From Membranipora membranacea (taxonomy: Eukaryota > Bryozoa > Gymnolaemata > Cheilostomatida > Membraniporidae): a DNA stretch of 64,000 nucleotides. The stretch lies in the NCBI GenBank assembly GCA_914767715.1, contig OU612066.1, positions 16,807,001 through 16,871,000 of the forward strand, in the 5' to 3' direction. How positions within the stretch are numbered: position 1 is the stretch's first letter; every line of letters starts with the position of its first letter. The notes beneath the pieces are model-generated. The model was not told where the DNA came from, searched no databases, and saw only the letters and a list, made by a program, of their open reading frames with translations. The position numbers and the translations under genes are program-made. This document shows positions 32,839-44,191 of this stretch, one piece after another.

Positions 32839-35800
32839 ATGATTATATTCATAAAAATCTGTTTGGTGATGTCAGATACAGCGTCACCATACAATGTGAC
32901 TCGAAATATCCTGATATCAAGTTTACAAAGTGTCACTCCTGATAAGACGCAAGGTAAGAATGAGCAATCTAAATTCTTCTTTTCAATTATACAGTGCCAC
33001 TGTGGGACTCAGACCAGCAGATCCAAACTGGCACGGCAAGATTGAGAAATTCAGTTCCAGAGCTTGATAATTATGCAGCAACATGTCTTTGATAGAAGAG
33101 TAAAGAGATATTGCTCTATAAACTGTTATCGTCAGAGTCATTTGAAAAATTACAATATTATAGCTGTTCCTGGTAGCCATATTATTTGAGGCTCATTTCT
33201 GGTTTTGAGTTATCTATTAATTTATTTAATTCATATAGCAAGCCCCTTAGAGTCATTCTGCTCTGCGTTGTGCACAATGGATAATGCATGTAAGTCGGCC
33301 ATATTTGATGGAGATGACAAGCTTTGTCACCTGTTTGATGACTCACAGTCTTCATCACTTGACACAAGTTCGGAATTTACATCGGTGACATACTTTGAGA
33401 AGGCTGATTGTGATTGGACAATGGTTTCATCCGAGGTGAGACAGATTATTTCATTGGATAAACTTCACATGTCAAATGCAAATTAACAACTTACATTCTC
33501 TTTGAAAAATATACGATGATACAATCTTGAAGCCTGTGAATGGACCATGTGGATTTCTGTCAATGTTTTCATCTAAGAGGCTGAAACTGCTCTATGATTG
33601 TGTTATGTTGCCCCATTTTTTCCCCATTTTAGGATTGCTGTCACATTGGGAGCCTATCTTGTGTGAACCAGGCAACCTTGGACATATATGAAGGTTAGAT
33701 ATGCTTACAAAAATAAAACAACAACGAAATTTGACAGTTTTTCTGCCCAGATGCACTGATTCGATTGAATAGTGAAGACAGTTTCCTGTAACAAAACAAT
33801 GCTATATGCCAGGAATTGATACCCCCCCCCCCCCCATATCCTCCTCAAGGCTCAGACTGAGCTATAAGATGGTAAGATATTTATATAAAAATCGAATAAG
33901 AACACAATTTAAAAGTGACGCAGTCTCTTCATCTTGAAAACGCTCAGAACCCCTGAGGGGACACAATTTTTGATGTGAATGTTTTGTGCAAAAGAGATCA
34001 CCTTATTTTATTACATATATTCATTGAATTCATTAAGTTTTTTTTATGATTTCAATGAAATGTTCTGTTTGTGAGGAAGTGATACCAGTAAAAGCTGCAA
34101 AAAAATTAAGTGGATTGACAGCTTCTGAACAAGACTTAGTTTGAGGCTGATCTTTTGTATCACATCTTATTCTCCATATTTTAATCTATCATGTGAGCGA
34201 ATTACAGCTTTAGAATCCAAATATTCAGGAAGTTATGGCCTCTCAAACTTCCAGGGTGATTGATCAATCGGCATTGGGAATAACGTCATACTTATTATGA
34301 GTTATTACACTAATAATCACACAGATAAGATCACGATCAAAATTCAGACCAAAGTGGGAATCGAACCTGGGTCTCTATACCTGCAGGCAACAACGCTACC
34401 ATCGCATCACTAGGTCCAGCTGTGTGAGCCTGTAGACAATATAGATCAGATGTAGCCGTTGCCTGCAAAGCCATTTGGACCTGGGTTGAGACCGTTACAT
34501 GTTTGAACATTTTGATCATCAACCAATTTATTAGTGTATAGTAATAAGTATGATGGTTGTGACGTACCATTGGGATTGCCGGCTAATTCTTACTGCCGAT
34601 AAAAGTCGTTAATGCTTTATTTATGTCCCAATGTTAAATTGAAAACAGAGACAAACTATTGATTTTAAAATAGATTGCAGAGAGTTTAGTCTTAGCTGAC
34701 CATACTCCTTGTTCAGGTGTAATGCAGCCTGTTCAATGCTTGTGGTAAATGTATTCACTGTTCGTTTCAAGAAGATAATACTATTAGATATAGAACAAAG
34801 ATAAAGGGTATCAAACTGGCTTATTAATTATTTAGAAGATTTAAGTCTAGAAATCTGACACAGTCCAGTTAGAAGAGATTAAGCCCTCCAATGATGTCAT
34901 TATTGATAAAAGCCCACATTATTACCGAGTTATATTCCCTCAATCCCTTGATGATAGGATTCATACTCAATAGATATTGTACTATGACTGTCAATATTTC
35001 ATATAGTTTTTAATGAATCGTATTATAATACTAATGAATCAACAATATTGACCTTAAATTTACAAGCTGAAAATTCATTTTGGATAAGCTATATTAATCT
35101 GTTTATCCATGATAGGATCACCTGCGGCATGTACTAATGTCATGTTATATAATGACCCATTATTATGTAGATTGCCAAGATGCATTTGACAATGGAGAGA
35201 GAGAATCTGATGGTTTGTTTTATCTAAAGCCTTACCCTACGTGGAGAGTAATCAGAGCAGTATGTCAGTTTGATTCGTCTTCGGGGTGGACCGTTATTCA
35301 GAGAAGACTGGATGGCTCTGTAGATTTTGAAAGGGACTGGGTAGATTATGTAGATGGATTCGGTGATCTTAAAGGAGAGTATTGGATAGGTAAGCAGTAT
35401 GTGATTTTCCTCTTCATATCAGGTTGTGTGATATATCATGTTTAGCTTCTGGAAAAATTAATGCAACAAAAAGACAGAATGAAAAGAGCAATTTCATATT
35501 GCATTGAAATGACTTCACAATCAAATATAAAATTTATGTCTCAGCATCAATTTGAGATTGTACCTTAAATGATTATCATCATTTGATGAGAAATAAGGGA
35601 ATAATATAATGACCAATTTCCAACTAGGAGCTGCAACTAATGTCTTACATATCGGAGTGCTTGGCAGGACTATTCATATTCATCTACAATTCTATTGACG
35701 AACAGTATTTTGTCCCAGAGTCTAAATGTTTGTTGATTGAACAAACAATGTAGATATTCAGTGATTTAAAGGAAATTATAATATATCACATAGCATGGTG

Positions 35801-38800
35801 AGAAGGCTTCAAGAGTTTGAGTTCAACTGGGAGAGCTTTTCAAGCACCCAGCACCCTCATGTGCATTTTCTCCTGTGTACCTGTATTCTGACTGACTTAT
35901 AGAAAGCCATGTGGCAGCATGAAAAGATATGCTGACAACCTGGAAAAACGGCTTAGCACTACCAGAGGTCCGAGCAATGGGCCACAAAGGTTTAACAACC
36001 CTAACAAGTACAATGTGTTAACATGGTGGTAATGGTCAGGTGCCCTGCTTATTTTACTGAAGACTGAGTGTTTAAAGTCAAATAAAAGATTTGGCCAGCT
36101 TGAATGAACCCCCAGGCGATTGGTGCTGCATGAGTCTTGGGTTCAATCCTACTGGTGGAGCTTTCAAGGTCAACCATTTCAGCCCCTAGCGCCCTTGAGT
36201 GCACATATTTCCTATTTTACATAAACGTGCTGTAGCAAATAGTAAGCTTATTTATAATTCCCTCACTAGGATTCATTTTATTACTTGGCGATCAGATAGA
36301 GATTGAGGCAAAGGTTTTGTTACAATCTCATCGATATTAAAAAAGAAATTTAACGATTTAACTTTCAAAATTTTGGAAGCTACGACAACTAAGGCAGTAG
36401 TTGGCTGCTTCCATTATCATGCAAAGGTGCAAAGTTTGAAGAGTTACTAACAGCGATTGTGACCATCAAACTTTGGTCAAGGGTGAGCTGAGAAATCTAA
36501 AGCGAAGTCAACTTCTCAGAAAGTGGGAAGGAGAAAACTTCAAACTCCTGTAAACTTTCCTTGTTCTCTTCGTTGATATCAATATTGCCTTTGTGCCAGG
36601 GTTTGATCAATAACTTATCTTGCCTTGCCTAATCTCAACGGCCCCTTTTTTTTTCTTTGGTGGCAACAACCACCACAGACAATCATAGTGATAAATGAAG
36701 AAATTTGAACATTTTGTTCTTAAGGTTTAGAAGTGATATACTATCTTACACAAACAAATCAGAAGCTTAGCATCTTCATGGAGGACTTCGATGGTGAATC
36801 AAGAACTGCAAACTACTCAACATTTTACATTGACAGTGAAGACCAACAGTACATCAATCATGTGAGTTTTTTGCCTGCTTTGCTTATTAATGCCGGTGTA
36901 GTATTGTAAACTGTCCCCCGCGCGAAAACAACCCCGGGACACTTTACAATATTGTAAACTGTCCCGGGGACACTTTACAATAAAAACAGGTCTATTGTCA
37001 ACTGTCCCCCCCCTATTGTAAGATGTCCCCCCCCCTATTGTAAACTGTCCCCCCTATTTGTGACTGTCCATATCAAGGGCCCAGCTGTTTATCAGATCAT
37101 CTAACTGGAGCATACCATGATGTTCTGGCTGCCACTATGATGGCCAAAGTTGTACCATGGGATGGTGGTGGTATCTCATTGACATTATGAATGAGTGTAT
37201 AAAGCCTCTTTTTCATATGGTACTTTGTAGATCTATTTTTCGCAAACACTAGTTGTTATTTGAAGCTCCTACGATTTAGAGATGTCTGGTTTGCGAAGAA
37301 AGGTGCACTAAGCCAACAGTGAATAGATGTGTAGTTGCCACATCACAGAACACACATACTTTCATTGCAAGTTTATGAGCCGCGCGAAAACAACCACCCC
37401 ATTCATTCATCATAAAATCTACCTCCGTCAAGCATTTGCCTGGGAGTGATGGCAGTCAGTCACAAGTGTGAGCGGGAAAAATAATTACTCTTGAGCTTTT
37501 CATATTGTGCGGCCTGGTATTGGACTGTAAAATATAGCTTAAGCCGCGCGAAAACAACCATCCCCCAAGCTGTCTTATAAAGATTATCTGTCAAAAAGTC
37601 TTGAACATAATGAATCATGATTTGGCAGCCATAATGTGATTGTTATAAGGTGACTGTCCACCAAATTTCAGATTAGTAGGTCAGAACTTAATGACACAAC
37701 GGATGATATGTCATTCTTTGCACGTTCATTTGCCGCGCGAAAACAACCACCCTATTCATCCATCTGGAAATCTACCTCCATCAAGAATTTGCCTGAACTT
37801 GGTACACAGTCACCTTATGACAATCACATTATGGCTAGAAAATCATGGTTCATTATGATTGAGACTTCTTGACAGATAATCTTTATATGACAGTTTGGGG
37901 GGTGGTTGTTTTCGCGCGGCTTAAGCAATATTTTACAGTGCAATACCAGGCTGTACAATATGAAGAGCTCAAAAGTGGTTATTTCTCCAGATCTCACTTG
38001 TGACTGACTTTCATCACTCACAGGCAAATGCTTGATTGAGGTAGATTTTAAGATGAATGAATGGGGTGGTTGTAATCGCGCGGCTCATGAACTTGCAAAG
38101 AACGACATATCATCCGTTGTGTCATTAAGTTCTGACCTACTAATCTGAAATTTGGTACACAGTCACCTTATGATAATCACATTATGGCTGCCAAATCATG
38201 GTTCATTATGATTGAGACTTTTTGACAGATAATCTTTATAAGACAGTTTGGGGGGTGGTTGTTTTCGCGCGGCTTAAGCAATATTTTACAGTCCAATACC
38301 GGGCCGCACAATATGCAAAGCTCAAAAGTAATTATTTCTCCCGCTCACACTTGTGACTGACTGCCATCACTCCCGGCAAATGCTTGACGGAGGCAGATTT
38401 TATGATGAATGATTGGGGTGGTTGTTTTCGCGCGGCTCATGAACTTGCAATGAAAGTATGTGTGTTCTGTGATGTGGCAACTACACATCTATTCACTGTT
38501 GGCTTAGTGCACCTTTCTTCGCAAACCAGACATCTCTAAATCATAGGAGCTTCAAATAACAACTAGTGTTTGCGAAAAATAGATCTACAAAGTACCATAT
38601 GAAAAAGAGGCTTTATACACTCATTCATAATGTCAATGAGATACCACCACCATCCCATGGTACAACTTTGGCAATCTTAGTGGCAGCCAGAACATCATGG
38701 TATGCTCCAGTTAGATGATCTGACCCATTTAGAATGGTGATAAACAGCTGGGCCCTTGATATGGACAGTCACGAATAGGGGGGGACAGTTTACAATAGGG

Positions 38801-41044
38801 GGGGGGGCAGTTTACAATAGGGGGGGGGGGACAGTTTACAATAGGGGGGGGGACAGTTTAAAATAGGTCTGTTTTATTGTAAAGTGTCCCCGGGACAGTT
38901 TACAATATTGTAAAGTGTCCCGGGGTTGTTTTCGCGCGGGGGACAGTTTACAATACTACATCGGCTATGTTAAAATTTTACATTGATAGTATTTAACAAT
39001 ATTATGTCAATCATATATGTTTTCTAGGTATCTGTAGCTGATGCTTTGCCATGCGAATAGTATTCTTGTATACTATCCTACTTGCACTGCACGACTGCAC
39101 GACTGCACGACTGCACAACTGCACGACTGCACGGCTGCACGGCTGCACGACTGCACGACTGCACGACTGCACGACTGCACGACTGCAGTAGTTATGCAAT
39201 ATTTTGACGTTGACAAATTCATAGCAATTCTTGGTACAAATGATTGCGTATTCCGCTGGTACAGCACTAGGTTTTGAAACCTCATAGGTGCCATTGATGG
39301 AAAAAGGGGGAAATTTCTAGCAATAGCGATTTTTACCAAGAAGTGCTAAGAATTTTTTCAGTGTCAAAATATTGCATAACTACTGCGGAATTAGCTGCCA
39401 GACCAAATGTTGCTTTGGTCTTTGGGTAGCCTTCAAGATATTACCACTAATCATTGGATTTGTAAACAGCTCATTCATTGGAGCATTACAGCTTAGCTTG
39501 GTAAAGCATTGCTAATTTGAAGTTTACAATGGATTGAAGCCAATCCAAGGCTGGCAGCTTTGAGTTTTACGACATTATGGAGATGAGAACAGCATGATTT
39601 CTAACATAACTGCTTTAAAGACTTTGTTTGAGGCTGCTCTTTTGTATCACATCTTATTCTCCATATTTTATTCTATCATGTGAGGGATTTTCAGATTTAG
39701 AATCCAAATATTGAGGAAGTTATGGCCTCTCAAACTTCCAAGGTGACGGCAATTTATCGGCAGTAAGAATCAGCCGGCAATCCCTAGGGTACGTCACAAC
39801 CAGCTAACCTAGTTGGTCCAAGTGGCGTGATGGTAGCGTCGTTGCCTATAGGTATGGGGACCCGAGTTCGATTCCCACCCAGGTCTGAATTTTGATCATC
39901 ATCTTATCTGTGTGATTATTAGTGTATTAACTAATAACTCATAATGTCTATGTCACACGTCTATGGTTGTGACATACCCCAGGGGAAACATCCCGATTGC
40001 CGATTGAAGGCAATCACCCTGGAAGTTTGAGGGGCCATAACTTCCTCAATATTTGGATTCTAAAGCTGAAAATCGCTCACATGATAGAATAAATTATGGA
40101 GAATAAGATGTGATACAAAAGAGCAGCCTCAAACAAAGTCTTTAAGGAAGACTGTATTGGGTTATTACGACTTTCACCAGAACAGTAAATGAATGGAATA
40201 ATAAAAGTATATAAATAAATATATACAATAAATATATAAATAAATACACAATAAAAGTATATAAATATGGAAACTTTTCAATATGATGAGAGTCTGTCTA
40301 TTAGTGAGGCCACATCCATTGATCTATGAAATGATGCTGAATCAAAGCTTTAATGATCTTGATGCACATCCTTGTTTTTTGTAGATCTCAGGATATTCTG
40401 GAGACGCAGGTGACTCATGGATCAGTGGTGGTAGTCAAAACAACAAACCATTCACTACTAGAGACAATGATAATGATGATCGCGATGGGAATTGTGCTTC
40501 AATATATAGCGGTAAAAAGTTTCAGACCGCCAAGACATTATAGCATTGATTCACCTCAAATTGATTCACCACAAATTGATTACTTCATGTTTGTTTTGAT
40601 ATTTCTATGTGATCCCCTAACATTGGAACAGCATAACTCTAGATTCGGAAGTCAGTTAATTTCATGTAAAGTACACCATTTGAAAACTAACTCATCATCA
40701 GTAATCTACCATCATTTTGCTTATAATTTGGTTCTGATGAAATAAAGATATAGTACCACTTTATTTGATTCAAACAAAGGCTTGAGTTCACCTTTACACT
40801 GTCTCCATAGTTTTATAGCATTCTTTTTAAATTACTATTACTCATATGATCCTTTGATGTTCCTCTAATTTTTTCCCTTTTTTTTAAAGGAGGGTGGTGG
40901 TTTCGAGCCTGCCATGAGGTAAGTTTGAATGGTTTGTGGGTTGAAGGCGGACATTACTCAGCGACTGCAAGAGGGATTTCTTGGTATAGATGGAGGGGAC
41001 ACAACTACTCGTATAAGACCATTTATATCAGGCTTAGCAGATAG
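32839..41044 (+). CDS. Gene 2': secreted PAN/apple-like plus FReD protein, complete
   Basis: A near-identical duplicate of gene 2. Exons: 32839-32953, 33239-33435, 33633-33693, 35171-35389, 36725-36861, 40385-40511 and 40890-41044, giving 336 codons plus TAG with consistent phases. In-frame ATGs at 32800 and 32812 are alternatives. Compared with gene 2 the PAN-like exon is almost unchanged. FReD differences include DGFGDL for [16 protein letters not shown] for [10 protein letters not shown], an extra Gly in the exon 6 loop, NDDRDGNCA for NDDSDGNCA, and [13 protein letters not shown] for [13 protein letters not shown]. Cysteines, the DNDND calcium loop and the NC dipeptide are intact. Intron 3 lacks the 7.6 kb insertion of gene 2; intron 5 instead holds a 2 kb palindromic element and a MITE. 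Probably functional. Confidence 0.88.
34132..34610. mobile_element. TTAA-type MITE, duplicate copy with right arm lost
   Basis: The duplicate of 10608-11192. The left arm (AAGACTTAGTTTGAGGCTG) and the tRNA-like core (about 34343-34420, minus strand) remain. The right inverted repeat is missing where the sequence jumps to the 3' flank near 34610. Confidence 0.7.
36897..38960. mobile_element. 2.06 kb palindromic (foldback-like) element
   Basis: The left end TGTAGTATTGTAAACTGTCC is the exact inverse of the right end, and the two halves are inverted copies around about 37906. A motif CCGCGCGAAAACAACC occurs at about 36918, 37380, 37543 and 37733. Its reverse complement is at about 37905, 38066, 38257, 38418 and 38925. 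Near each end, runs of C (left) or G (right) alternate with ATTGTAAACTGTCC. There is no coding frame. The collinear site in copy A (21895-21910) is empty; the flanks suggest a 3-4 bp CGG-type duplication. The superfamily is unknown to me. Confidence 0.75.
39084..39187. repeat. 9-bp CTGCACGAC minisatellite
   Basis: About 11-12 units with A/G variants at one position, in intron 5 of gene 2'. The matching place in copy A (about 22011-22035) has only one or two units, so it expanded after the duplication. Confidence 0.9.
39619..40141. mobile_element. TTAA-flanked MITE with tRNA-like core, copy B only
   Basis: A 523 bp element with inverted repeats starting AGACTTTGTTTGAGGCTGCT, flanked by TTAA on both sides (39615-39618 and 40142-40145). 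The collinear copy-A site near 23491 is unoccupied. The tRNA-like core is on the plus strand at about 39812-39885 with box B-like AGTTCGATTCCC. It belongs to the same family as 10608-11192 but sits in the opposite orientation. Confidence 0.85.
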
Positions 41045-41784
41045 TCATGTCAAGACTCCAAAAGGCCAGCAAAGCAAAATGATAAAGGTCAAGACCTTGA
41101 CATATATATTTAAGCATATTTCTGAAATTGACACAGCACTGAAGTAACACTGCAAAGTGATGGCATTGTATGGCCTGTCATGTGACCATGTAGCCGAATG
41201 ACCAAAGACCCACAATATTTTTCGTTGATAAACTTTTATATCACACTGACAATCTAAGACACAAAGTTTCTGCTACATACAATTCTTTACCATTACATTT
41301 GAGATCTAGAGAGAAGTTCAGCTCATTCAAAACATTACTATTCTACCATATATTATCGACTTGACCAACATCATTGATATATAATTCCTTTTTGTTTCTT
41401 TTTTTTTGTTTTATAATTTCTTTTTTTCTGGCACTGAGTGCAATACATTTCGAATGAGATGAATTTGGTTGCCAATAAAAGTATTATATATATTCTACAT
41501 TTTTTTTTAACCATATATAAGAAAGAGTTTCGGCTAATTTTTACACAATATACTCTTATTGTCAGCAACAATTTATTACTACTAATGTTTTTATGTGATG
41601 CACTAGCTTTCACAGATGCAAGGGTGAAACTGTACAATTACCGTTCGCCAAAGTTTGCTGTCCATAAAATTGTATAGACTGCCATTGGACTCAAATTTAT
41701 TTAAAAAGATTTCCCAGCATGTTCATTTTCAGCATTTTTTGTAAAAGCGTACCAGTATTACATAAAGTGATGTTTGATCCATCA

Positions 41785-42225
41785 GCACCGTGATTGCCTG
41801 CTGTATGTCCTCTTTTGTTGCTCGGCAATTTTCATGGTAGGAAACCACCAAAAAGCTGATTAGCTTTGTATATCCTGGTGCTTTACAGATGCTGTTTGTA
41901 ATTTGAAGTGACTCCGTTAATTTTGGGTTGTGCACCCATAGATAAGCAGTGTAACTGCAGCAGCACCTTACTCTTCAGGAGGGTGTAGTCAATGAAAGAG
42001 GTGAGAGGTGAGTCATCTTTATGTGCAAAGAGACTCGTGAGATGACCACAGCTTGTAAACTTTTCTCTCTCCTAACCAAACAGCAGAAAATTGCAACGGA
42101 ATTAACGAATATTGCAGCTGCATTAGAAGTTACCCTGCTTATATATGGGTGCACAACCCTAAATTAATGGAGTCACTTCAAAATACAAACAGCTATCTGT
42201 AAAGCACCAGGATATTGATAAATAT
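41785..42225. repeat. inverted-repeat-bounded segment (copy B orientation)
   Basis: Arms of about 110 bp at 41868-41970 and 42105-42215 are inverted copies sharing TATGGGTGCACAACCC and AAGCACCAGGATAT. The body is present in inverse order in copy A (25680-26050). No gene is recognised. Confidence 0.6.
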
Positions 42226-42732
42226 TCTAATGTTTGTGGTGTGTAAATCTCCGGGACATCTCATCACACTTATTATCCTGTCTACACTTAAGCAGAAATG
42301 CTCAGCATGATTCATCTGCCAAAACACTCTTTATACTCTAACAATGAAAGTTTGAAATAAAAGCGGTAAAGCTACACAAAGCTACAACAAGCACAAATTT
42401 AAGGATGCATGGAATATATCAGCGCAGTTCATCATAACCTTTGTTACAAGAAGGATGTAAGAAAATACTGAGCACTCGGGACTGCCAGCTCATCACAAAT
42501 ATTCTAATACACCATACAATCTGCTGCTGTCATCTACGGACAACAAAAAATCCGAGGAATAGAGGTCATTCAATTTAGTTGATGTTTTCTGACAATGGAG
42601 ATTCTCCTCAAGGCTTAAACTCTACATTGCGTAAGTTCACTGTCGGCTGCTACAATTACAATTGATCGTGCACTTACAATCCACTCATGCTATCCAGAGA
42701 GCCGAAAAATTAATTGTACACAAATACAACCA

Positions 42733-43225
42733 ACCTTCTGTGAGTTCATCGGCAGAAATTAAATGACAGTCTGATCGTCAAATTACATGCCACTCTTATC
42801 CTGAGAGCAAACAATTAATTGAACACAATTCTATTATTTGCCAGCTCAGACGGTGTACGGTTTAACAGCACGGACGGTTCACCAGTAGTATCACATACAA
42901 AGTTGGGAGTAGTCTCCTCTTCAAACCCACAACTAACTCTCTTTAAGTTCATCGGCAGAAATCAAATTACAGTCTGATCGTCATATTACACGCCACTCTT
43001 ATCCTGAGAGCAAACAATTAATTGAACACAATTCTATTATTTGCCAGCTCAGACAGTGTACTGTTTGACAGCACGGACGGCTCACCAGAATTATCACATA
43101 CAAAGTTGGGAGTAGTCTCCTCTTCAAACCCACAACTAACTCTCTCTCAGACGGTATACTGTTTGACAGCACGGACGGCTATCCAGAAGTATCACATACA
43201 AATTTGGGAGTAGTCTCCTCTTCAA
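42733..43225. repeat. tandem repeat, period about 203 bp, 2.5 copies
   Basis: Unit 1 starts near 42738 (GAGTTCATCGGCAGAAAT) and unit 2 near 42943 (AAGTTCATCGGCAGAAAT). A third partial unit (43145-43225) keeps only the half with ACAGCACGGACGG and GGGAGTAGTCTCCTCTTCAA. Confidence 0.8.
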
Positions 43226-44191
43226 ACACAGCTGATTAATCAACTCACTCCTCAATGAATAGAATGTAAGTCTACAGAGCACATCACGCAGATTGAAAAC
43301 TCGTCCACATTTGTACACCTGTCAGCTATTCTGGCAGATGATAATGTTGCAGCTTGAATCTCAAATATTGTTATCCTCGCAGCCCTCGGCTTGTTTAGTC
43401 ATTCCGTTTATTCACATATTCTTCTCACATATCACAATGCATCTAAAATCCTATATCATATCATTGTAGTGATCAGATACCTATGATAAGATAACTCATT
43501 AATTATTGGAAGCAAAATGGACCCATTATAATGTGTGAGCTTTTCTTTACCATTAACCGCATTTATTATCATTCATTGTTTAAGAAAAGATCATAATAAT
43601 CATCATTTTCTATCAGATTTGTTGCATAGTCAAATTTGTCATATTATTTTCACATTACATGATGAGAATTGAAGTTTGTGATAATTTCCTAAAACGAAAT
43701 GTTTTTCTCAACTGATTGTTAACTCCTTGTCAATTCTTGTTAACAGGATCACCAGCATATAAAGATAATATGAACACATAAAGCTGCGTCGGATCACGGG
43801 TTAATGCTGGCCAATACATGGTGTCTAGGGTATTCAGACCTTTAAATATGATTATACGCAAAGGAAGCGTACTAATTGACCTAAAGGATGATAGTTTTAT
43901 AAAGTAGCTTTCCTGTTTAATATAAAGCCCTGTAAACGATAGTCTAATCATGTTAAATGTTTGATTCTTAATGGCTTGCCAACTTCCTGTAATTATTGTA
44001 AATCAGTATTTTCAACTTTTGATACTTTGCAAGTGAATTTCTAGCCAATCCTTTCTGATCTGACTGCATACATACAGGTGACGTGATTGACTATCTGATA
44101 CACAAATACAGAAGCGAGCAGATAAAATAGGAAATCTTGAAGCTGCTCCTGATTAGTATAAGTGACATATACATGTTTGACTGTGACTAAA

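Larger units (their letters stand above)
27024..42225 (+). repeat. segmental duplication, copy B
   Basis: Collinear copy of 1123-26050. It carries the two-exon remnant of gene 1 and the complete gene 2'. Copy-B-only blocks: 36897-38960 (palindromic element), 39084-39187 (minisatellite expansion) and 39619-40141 (MITE). Deletions relative to A: the gene 1 FReD exons 4-5 block, and the right arm of the MITE near 34610. Confidence 0.85.
41045..44191. other. intergenic region between gene 2' and gene 3
   Basis: Contains a T-rich block followed by a GGCACTG... GCCAATAAAAG tail at 41400-41490, which resembles LINE 3' ends seen near 23655 and 52030. It also holds the segment with inverted repeats (41785-42225), tandem 202-203 bp repeats (42733-43225) and about 1 kb without recognised content upstream of gene 3. 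Confidence 0.45.

Noticed and set aside
36897-38960. CRISPR-like repeat array
   Set aside because: The motif copies are inverted between halves and irregularly spaced, there are no spacer-sized units, and the context is an animal genome.
39041-39277. open frame with repeated CTTARLHD-type peptide
   Set aside because: It is simply the translation of the 9-bp minisatellite in an intron.
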